Shown here piece after piece: positions 11,001-21,000 of a stretch of DNA of 64,000 nt. The stretch is from Arion vulgaris. Its lineage: Eukaryota > Mollusca > Gastropoda > Stylommatophora > Arionidae. Numbering within the stretch: position 1 is the first letter of the stretch; each line of letters starts with the position of its first letter. The DNA lies in assembly GCA_020796225.1 (NCBI GenBank), contig CM036754.1:41887779-41951778 (forward strand), given 5' to 3'. The notes under the pieces were generated by a model. The model saw nothing but the letters and a program-made list of their open reading frames with translations, searched no databases and was not told where the DNA came from. A program made the translations under genes and the position numbers.

Positions 11001-14000
11001 TAGGACAGCAACAAAGCCATGCCATTCTTCTATATTCTTGCTCGTCCTCTGTATAGTGTTCTAAAGAGAAAAAAACAGAGAGAAACCACTGCGACCTACA
11101 AGGCATGTTGTAAGATGCGACTGATGTATGACCTAGGAATCTACCTAGTAAATAAACAGCATCGCAGAAATCGAATGGGCTGCCCTACTTGTAGGTGCAT
11201 AGCTGGCACAACGTACAATCGCTCTTGGCTTGGATCACATACAAATCACAAAGAGTGGTTAACAAGTGGTCATTATGGAGCGTTAGAAGAAGATTGACCG
11301 TCGGCACATGATATAACTGTCAGATGTAGGAAACTTCACACACGAGTTATTTAGAGCTACTGATATGACAGCCAAGTTCCGACAGGGACAAGCAAGATGA
11401 GATGATCATCATCATAACTTTTAAAAACTGTGGGTATGTTTCCCTTTGTCTTCTTTGTTTGTATCATATAATTTGCACACATTTTTCTTATATTATTGAT
11501 GACCAGTCTCATTTTACACTAGTTACAGTTACTTGTTATTGTTTTCCGTTTATGTTCAGATATATGTTTGAGAATGCCAGGCTATCAACTCTCATCCTCT
11601 CATGGAGTCGATAGTCTTGGAGAATATTTTCTCAACTGAACCAACATGCTTGTTATCTGATTCTAGGTAAAGAAAAATGCAGCGGGACGGTTTGAAGTGA
11701 AGAGAAATGAGATTGAAATTCCACTTCAGTTTCCAGATGCAGAAAACATTGCTGCATTTCTTGGTTTGACTTGGAATGGCCAAGAATTAACTTTTATAAT
11801 GGAAGATGCAGGTAAATCTGGCCATAAATTAAATATAACAGTAGCGACACAAGATAACAGTTGCACACATCCAGAATATTGAGAAATAAATTGTAACAAT
11901 CGTAGTAGCAATATCGGCATGAAATAATTGGAGAAACAAATAAATTCTCTTCAAGGAGTAAAGCCCAGTAAATTATCTCTTTGCGGCTTACAGCTGTATA
12001 ACATCTGGTCTACAGGCATAGTGAAGGTCAGGAGGTTCATGAATGAATAAGTACTACAGCAGCAGAGACACAGCAACCTGAGTGACTCATCAGTCTCAAT
12101 AAAAACTTGGGCTTCTAACAATGCTATTTGGCATAAGTGGCTGGAAAAATCTTTTACTAAAAAATAACTATGTGCATCCTATGCGTAGTTATGTATATCC
12201 TTCACTTAATTATGTATATCTTAAATGCAGTCATGTATATCTTACATTCCAATATATACACTTTAGACTTAGTCATGTATACCCTAGACTTAGTCATGTA
12301 TATCTCACACTCAGTCATGTATATCTTGACTTAGTCATGTATACTCAACTTAGTCATGTATATCTTAAATTATCATGTATATTACACTTACTCATGTATA
12401 TCCTAGTCATGTATATTTTACTTAATCACATACACCTAGACTTAGTCATATACTTTAGACTCAGTCATGTATATTACACTACTCATGTATATCCTATCAG
12501 AACTTATTAATATACACCTAGACTTAGTCATATACAGTTTAGACTTAGTCATTACTAGACTACCTAGACTTAGTCATGTATATACTAACTCAGTCATGTA
12601 TACCCTAGACTTAGTCATGTATATCTCACACTCAGTCATGTATACCCAAGACTTAGTCATGTATATCTCACACTCAGTCATGTATACCCTAGACTTAGTC
12701 ATGTATATCTCACACTCAGTCATGTATACCCTAGACTTAGTCATGTATATCTCACACTCAGTCATGTATACCCTAGACTTAGTCATGTATATCTCACACT
12801 CAGTCATGTATACCATAGACTTAGTCATGTATATCTCACACTCAGTCATGTAAACCCTAGACTTAATCATGTATATCTCACACTCAGTCATGTATACCTC
12901 AGACTTAGTCATGTATATCTTACACTCAGTCATGTATATTTTACACTCACTCATGTATATCTTACACTCACTCATGTATATCTTACACCCAGTCATGTAT
13001 ATTTTTCACTCACTCATGTATATCCTAGTCATGTATATTTTTTATTTAATCACATACACCCTAGACTTAGTAATATACAGTTTAGACTTAGTCATTAGCC
13101 AAGGATAAGAAATTAACTGTCAGAAACTTTAAGACTTGCCTGATATTTGATGAGAAAATGTCTTCCAATTTGACCGAACTGTCCATGTGTGCATTTGTCA
13201 AGTCAGTCAAACCAATGTTTGAGCCATTTATGTAACAATCAAGTTTCTTAAACATTACTATACAAATGACAATGTCACATAAACAAAACTATCATCTGGA
13301 TTAATATTTCTATCCTACCAGGCAAGTCTCTGCGTCAACTGAATATGCATCCAAAATTCCGTGCCTTTCTGGTTCAGCCCAAAAAAATTGAGAAAATCAT
13401 GCTGGATATGTACACTGGGATTTCTCATTTGGCCAATCATGCAATCACACATTGTGACATAAAACGTACGTTCTGATAGTTTTGTTTTATATATATATAT
13501 TTTAGTGTTTTATTAGAGAGTGGGTGACTGACTTTGTTTGTTTGCCAGCTATGAATTCAGGCGTAGTCAGTGTACCCTAATATGGCACCTCTGACTGATT
13601 TGTGCATGGAAGCTTGCTTTCCTTATCAACAGTGTCCCTCATCGTTCAGGCAAGCCTTACTGTGACTTCAGTGGTACTTGCAATTTATATCCCCAAGTAA
13701 AGGATCAGGGAACCTGTAGACCAACTGCATACCACATACACACCAAACATTTTTGGCCCAAGTTGGCCTTGAACTGTGGAATTTCCACTGCATTTGATTG
13801 CTAGCGAAGCATGTTATTGACTTTGCTATCTGCTCCTGCTGAATGGTTAAACTCTGTGGTGTTTCCTAATGGAAAATGTCCCATATTTTACCCCTTGGTA
13901 AGGTCCCAAAAAATGTATATTGGTATGAAAATAAACCAGATGACCACTGCATGTGTGGCGGCAAACCTGGACAAGCAGCCTAAATTCCTCAGCCTTATAG

Positions 14001-17000
14001 AATCCCACAAAATACTCTCAGAAAATTTTTATGTAAGAATTTGTTTAGGAATTATTCACTTTTTATTTGTGTTACAAATTTAGTTTAGACATTCATTTCA
14101 CGTTGCTGCTTCCGGTTCCAAGTCTGGGTGAGAAAGGAGGAAGACTTGTGCATGAGGCTAGCTACCTCACCAAAAGGAATTTTTATAGCTACAGAAATTT
14201 GCAAGAAAGGGCGTCATACCAGCAAACAGACCAGCCAAGTAGTGTACACTGCACTTAGGGCATCAGTGACAGTTGCTGATCAAAGCTACTTTGCAAAAGT
14301 CAGCAAACTGGCTCATACATTACTTGGCTCAGAAACAGACACAAAATTGGTTCCTGGAATGTCAGAACAAACAATGGCAGTAGTTACAAAATCAGCACAG
14401 GTCGCTGAGTAAATAAAATGATATGAACTGGATGTATATTGGTTACGCTAAGTTTGATGGCCTGGAACAGATAAAAAAGGCGGTTATTGCACTAGGTTCA
14501 TTTACTTAGGGAGAGAGGATGGAAAGCATATGGAATATGACTAAAGACGTAGTAAGTTGAATGGGAAAAATAGGGGTCTCTGTGGCTGAGTGGTTAAGCC
14601 CTTTGCCTTGCGAGTCGTAGGTCGTGGGTTCGAATCTGGACCGTGGCCTTCTGTTCACGAGTGCAGTTTTTCCAGAGACCCTAGGATTGTTGCTGGAGCT
14701 ACGGAGTTCGTGCTTTGTGCAATACTCTCGACAGGTGGCGTGCCATTTCTGCGGAGAGGGACCGATCCATATGGGGTAACCCGGTGTAATGAAGTCAATC
14801 CTTCGGCTTTTAAACCCCCCTTTTTTATGGGAAAAATAATGAACATAAAATGGGACGAATTCAGGAGAAATGATAAAATCAGAGATATGTCTGATCAACC
14901 ACTAGTAACAGCCGTTTTAAGAAAGAGAAGATGGAGATATGTTTGGCATACTTTGAGAAGAAATGATCATAAAATCACAAAGCAAGCATTGAAGTGAGAG
15001 ACAAAGGGTTCAAGAAAGAAAGGATGCCCTAGGGAATCTCACTTAACTGAGAGAGGCAAGATATATCATGCACAATTCAATAAAGATATTGAAAAAGTTG
15101 CCCAGAAATATAGCAATACTGAAAAATTACTTCCATACCCTATGTAATGTGTAACCGTATGAGGGTAACAAAAAACAAGGCATAGTGAATGTGATGACAG
15201 AAGTCATCGTCAGCAAACTAGAGCTGACTAAGATTATACTCCATATCCAAGTGGTGACCTTAGTTGCATCACTGCAGTCTGGCTAAATGGATAAACATTG
15301 AAGAGAACAAGGAAACTAGTCCCAAAATGTCTTTCTGAAGACAGATATGTTGACACAAGATAGTAAGCACATATTTCAAGATGAATGGGATCTCTGTGGC
15401 ATAGAGGCTAGATGCTCGCCTCTTGTGCCAAATGTACTCAATTCGCTCCCTCCTGGAGCCATCAGGATATTTTTCCAGAGATCCCTGATCTCAGTGTCGG
15501 CAAGATCGAGTTCTTAGTTCTATCAGAGACAGACGATAAAGCGTAGGTCCCTTGTTCAATTTGAGCATGTAAAAGAACCCTTGACAGTTCAAAATCAAGA
15601 AGAGCAGGCTGGAAAGCCGCTGCACTGGCAAAATTGATTAGAAAAGATTAAATGTTAAATTCCTGCACAATATCTCCACCATCATCAAAATTACATCGGG
15701 GACCCACATCGGTGCTATGGAGTTCATGCACTGCAGCTGAGATCTTCCTGTGTAAGAAAGAGATTGGAGCACACATGGTTACTCACCAAAGTGCAATGAT
15801 GATTGTCCAATAAATCAATCATTCAGGATGAATGAAATAAAGAATAGAAGGAATCTAATAACTCGAACCACAAGCATAACAAAGCAGTGCAAAATTATAC
15901 TCACTGAATATGATATTGTAGAACTGTTAATAGAACATTTGTGTACTTGTTAGTAACTACTATTTATAATAATGTTTTGTTTTCTTCAGCTGAGAATATT
16001 TGCTTGAACATAAATACATGGGTTGCCAAGTTAGTGGACTTTGGCTCCAGCAAGACCAGCCAGAATGTAACAGATTACGTTGGCATCACTCCAGAGTACC
16101 TCGATCCGTTGGCTAACAAATCTTTGTATGAGTTTATGGTGGTAAGTATATTAGTTTCTTATGTTATCAGCTTATGTGTGTGAGAGAAGGAGAGAGAAGA
16201 CAGTGAAAGATAGAGAAGAGAGAGAATCGCCTGTGTGTTGCCAGGGCTCTCAAGGGGAGCAAAGAATAGTAACACCCTACAATAATAGTAACCTACAAGG
16301 CGTGTCATAAGAGGTGACTGAGGTAGGGCGTGAGAAGCTACCTAATAAATAAAAAGTGTTGCAGAAATCGAATCTGCTGGCCTACTTGTAGGCGCATAAC
16401 TGGCACAACGTACAATCGCTCTTAGGCTTGGATCACATACAAATCACAAAGAGTGGTTAACAAGTGGTTGATACGGAGCTTTGGAAGAAGAAGAGAGAAT
16501 AAGGGAAAGAGAGAGTCAGAAGGGAGAGAAGAAACAAGTGAGTTAGAGAATGAATGTGTGAACAGCTAGACTCCTGGTCTGTTTTCTGACAAAGACCTGC
16601 CCCAGAGAAAGGAATGAAATTAGAGAGATATGGATATCTTCTTTATCATCTCATTCTTTTTTATGGGTCTGTGCATCGTGGTAGAAGCCAGGCTGGTCTG
16701 TGCATCGTGGTGAGAAGCCAGGCTGATCTGTGCATGGCAGTGAGAAGCCAGACTAGTCTGTGCATGGCAGTGAGAAGCCAGGCTAGTCTGTGCATCGTGG
16801 TGAGAAGTCAGACTGGTCTGTGCATCGGGTGAGAAGTGGCTAGTCTGTGCATCGTGGTGAGAAATCAGGCTGGTCTGTGCATCGTGGGGAGAAGTCAGGC
16901 TGGTCTGTGCATCGTGGTGAGAAGTCAGGCTGGTCTGTGCATCGCTGTGAGAAGCCAGACTGGTCTGTGCATCGCTGTGAGAAGCCTGGCTGCTGTTTGG

Positions 17001-17990
17001 TAGAGTTGTTGCAGAACAAAGTGGAGCATACAGGACAACTACTTCCAGTACGAGGATGGAGATTGAGGTCAATACTGCTGCCCTCCATTGACTCTTTGGG
17101 ACTCTATCTACTGGGGCTGTTGTTGTTTCTGACTCTCAGTTGATGTTTCAGGAGATCCAAAATGTCAGGTTGCGGCATGAGTGGGTTTCATCTATTGAGG
17201 TTTCAGCCTCCAGAGACGTACATCGATGTACTGTCATGGGGATGTTTGTGGCAGTGAGAGAGTGGACAGGCTTGCATCAACAGCATTGACAGGGATTTGA
17301 TTATGGATAAGGGAGATGTTCTTTGGTTTCCTCACGACTTTTTGTTGAATAAGGACATTAAAATAGATGTTGAATCGATCCAGCGATTTAAGGAGTTTGA
17401 ATTTACCCGCTGTACAAGTAGAACTGGATGCCCAAAAGGCAGTGAGTAGTGTGTTAAACCAGCGAGACACAGGAACTATCAGTATGCATACCCTTCAACA
17501 TCTGGTGGGGGAGACTGAGCACTTATGGGTCTGCTCTGAGTGATATGACGTCAGTTCAGTAACCAAACTATCTCCTTCTTTCAGTTTACTTTTTTCTTTT
17601 CTGTCCTTTTCTGTTATCCCATATATATATATATACACATACGCACACACACACACTACATGCCTGTGCGAGAAATATATCATGTTCAAATAAATCTGTT
17701 TTCAACAGATGAAGAGCAGAAACCCTAAAATGAATGCCAAAGATCCTGAGTTGGATGGCAAGTTTCACATGTTGGATGAGAAAGACGACGTATACTCTGC
17801 TGGTCTTGTTGGTCTCTTCCTCATTATGGGTGTCCATCCAATGATTCAACACTTGAACAATGGAACTCCAGAGTATCAGGGAGATGTAACTTCTGCACGA
17901 CTGAATGTCATGAAGAAGGTACCAGTAAATATATTCTTATAGGGGAGAAATGAATTTGTTGTGGTCAAGTTTTTCATATTCATAAATGTT

Positions 17991-18021
<31 letters not shown>

Positions 18022-21000
18022 CCTGTGATGATTAGGGCACCAACAAATGGCCACTGGGAATATGCATGCTCTTAGTATTCTGATCTTTGTTTTATCAGTT
18101 TCATTCCATACTGTTTTTAGTTGTTTAATTTTTGTAAAGCCATGTTTGTTCTGCTTTTAATTTCCTTCATCCCATTTCCATCTGTTGTTAGCAGTGAACC
18201 AAGATATTCAAAACTGTTCACATTTTCCACTTTCTCTCCGTTGATAAAAATATCATATGTCTGGTTCGTTTTATCTGTTGTCATTATTTTTGTTTTTGCC
18301 ACATTGAGATATAGATTTTGTTTTTCACTTTTATCTTTCACTTCTAATAATTTCTCAATCCTTTTTGTGATGTTGACAGTAACACTATTGTCAGTTTATC
18401 GTAGTTCAGGTATTTCTCTTCCTCCATTATAATAAAGATATTCTGTTGAATGATCAGATCAGAGAACTCAATGAAGAATCAATGCAGAATCTACTTGACA
18501 GACCAATGTCAAATATAATGAAGACACTATTCAATGGTACTCTTGCACTAAACAGGAACTTGAGATGGACTTCCAAAATGGCAGTTTATTTTTTACAAAG
18601 TAAGTATAACATTCAAGTTTGTTTTGTATATATATTTTTCTGTTATTGCTATAATTAGTTATTAGTTATTTGATCACTCAAAAGATGGAGCAGACGGCAT
18701 CAAGAACAACTTTAAGATAGGGAAAAACAGTTCACAAAGTGCCTTAGAGCATGCACCACAAGTTCACAACATCCCTCATCCCCCAAAAAAAAACCCCACC
18801 TCTATAAAGAAGTAAATGGAGGAAAAGAAGAAGAATTACTTATGATTCGCTAGAGTTTTCAATGAAAAGTTTGTTAGAACTTTTCATCACAGAGTTCAAG
18901 AACAAGTTGGCAGAATTCATTTTCCGAGATATTAAATGGTGATAAATTTCATTTTGTGCAAGTTCTGAAAGCATAGTCTTCTACATCTTAAATATCTTCT
19001 TCTTCTCTTCTTGCATTGTACTCCAGCGAGGTATTGGTTGGAGGATATAAGGAGCTTATCGTGCGCTTCATGTATGGCACTTTCAAAGTTGATATTCATT
19101 TATCTAATAATGTTTTATGCCGTCGTTTGATCTTTTAAGAATGAAGTGGATCGGCCACTTAATAAGAATGAAACCAAACTCCACTGTATACAGTCTTCTA
19201 CAACAGAACATCAGGAAAGAAGCCTAGAGGAAAACCAAGAAAAAGGTGGTTAGATGACATAGCAGAACCCTACAATGAACCTACCACCTAGAACAGCGCA
19301 AGTGAAAAATAGAAAAACCATGACACTGGGCAACAATTTGGTAGCAGTGTGATAACAAAAGAAAGAAGAGTTTTGAAGAGATCAGGAAAAAAGTCGGTAC
19401 AACATCAGTACTAAACATCAAGAAACAACAAATTAAATGGTTCGGCTACAGAAGCAGATTACCAACAGATAGTGCGCCCCAAAGAGCAATGTTACTCCAT
19501 TACAGCTGATAGAAAGCGAAAGGCCGTCCGTACAAAAGGTAGACCTCAGAGATAACAGAGGTGACAAAAAATATTGTTTATCAAACGCACACAAAAGTCT
19601 GTTCTATAAATCTCTTCTTATCCTGACGCTGTGAGGCAAAAAAAGAAAGAAAGAGAGTTTTGAAGATGTAAAATAAATAAAAGAAGATATCGAAGTTGAT
19701 ATTGTAAAGATCTCAGTCTGTGAATTTGTTACGTGCAGTAAATATGTGATATTATTGACAAAACGGAGAGTTATTATACTGTAATGAGTTCTGGAAAATG
19801 ACCCTCAACATCAAACACAAGTTCCAAAATAAATGTTTAGAAGTCCTGCAAATTTTCAGGTCAAATACAATAGAAAATGAAGAGGTTCTAAAATAAACAA
19901 ACTGTGCATCATTGGAGACAATCATTCGAAGATGAAGGTAGATTGGGAATGTATGCCATATGTTAGTAGGGGTATTGACTAGAGAGCTTTTTGACAAACA
20001 GAGGATGTTTATGTTTACGACACACTTCTTATCTGACTACATAGGCGACAATCATAGACTGCACTTTCTTAGCAACTAAAATAATATTAACAGCTCAAGA
20101 TGAAATCTAATTGATCTTGGTTTATGTTGCCAGGTTATTTTTAATATGATGCCATATTAACTGTATTTGGTTTACGTTTTCATCAGTTTGAATAAAAAGT
20201 TGATTTGAGAATTGCAACATGTATAACTTTGTATTTCTAACCAGATGAACTGAGAATGGAACTGCAGCCACCAAATAAGTTGTCCAAACAAGAACCACAG
20301 TCATACAACACTCAGGTAAACATTGTTGGGAAATGTGTTACAAAAATAAAGGGTAGTGGTGAAACACGTAAAAACAAAGTACTGTGGTTTTACAAAGTAC
20401 AAAAATAATATGAAGCGACTTTTCAACTAAGCGGCGACTTATCAACTAAGCGGCGTTATAAAACAAAGAATACTACAGAAGCGATGAAATTCAGACTTCT
20501 TCAATAGCAGACATAATATGTATAATTAGACAATCAGACAAGTAGTCCAAGAAGTCTAAATTTCATCGCTTCTGTTGTATCCGTTGTTTGATAAGTGCCT
20601 TTGTCAAAGCATGCTGTATATTTTGGAACTTTGTAAAACTACAGTCCTTTGTTTTGCGTGTTTCACCTTTCCCTCATAGTTTTACTGCAGTCTTCCCTCT
20701 TACTGGGGGAGGGAGTTTCATTTTACAGAAACTTCACTTTTTTGTTCATTTATACAGAAACTTGACTATTTAATTATTTATACTAATTTATAATTGTTTC
20801 TTGACAGAACTTTGAAAATCAGTCAAAATTTGTAGATCTGAACAAGGACATTGGTATTGAAGTGACTCAAAAAAGACAGCAAGAATCGCCTGTCCACCAG
20901 TGTGCTGAAACTGAGCAGAGATTTGGCATTGCTTTCAAAGAACCTCCTGGTGAGTAACTGTAAACCTCAACTTGGACACTCTTGTTCCCTGTGGACTATA

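Noticed and set aside
12121..13108. Long open frames of about 130 codons on both strands
   Set aside because: They are produced by a 21-bp tandem unit without stops. Period is a multiple of three and the peptides are pure repeats.
14578..14645. tRNA gene candidate (A and B boxes present)
   Set aside because: The cloverleaf is imperfect, the sequence continues into a repeated SINE body, and it is bounded by a target-site duplication.
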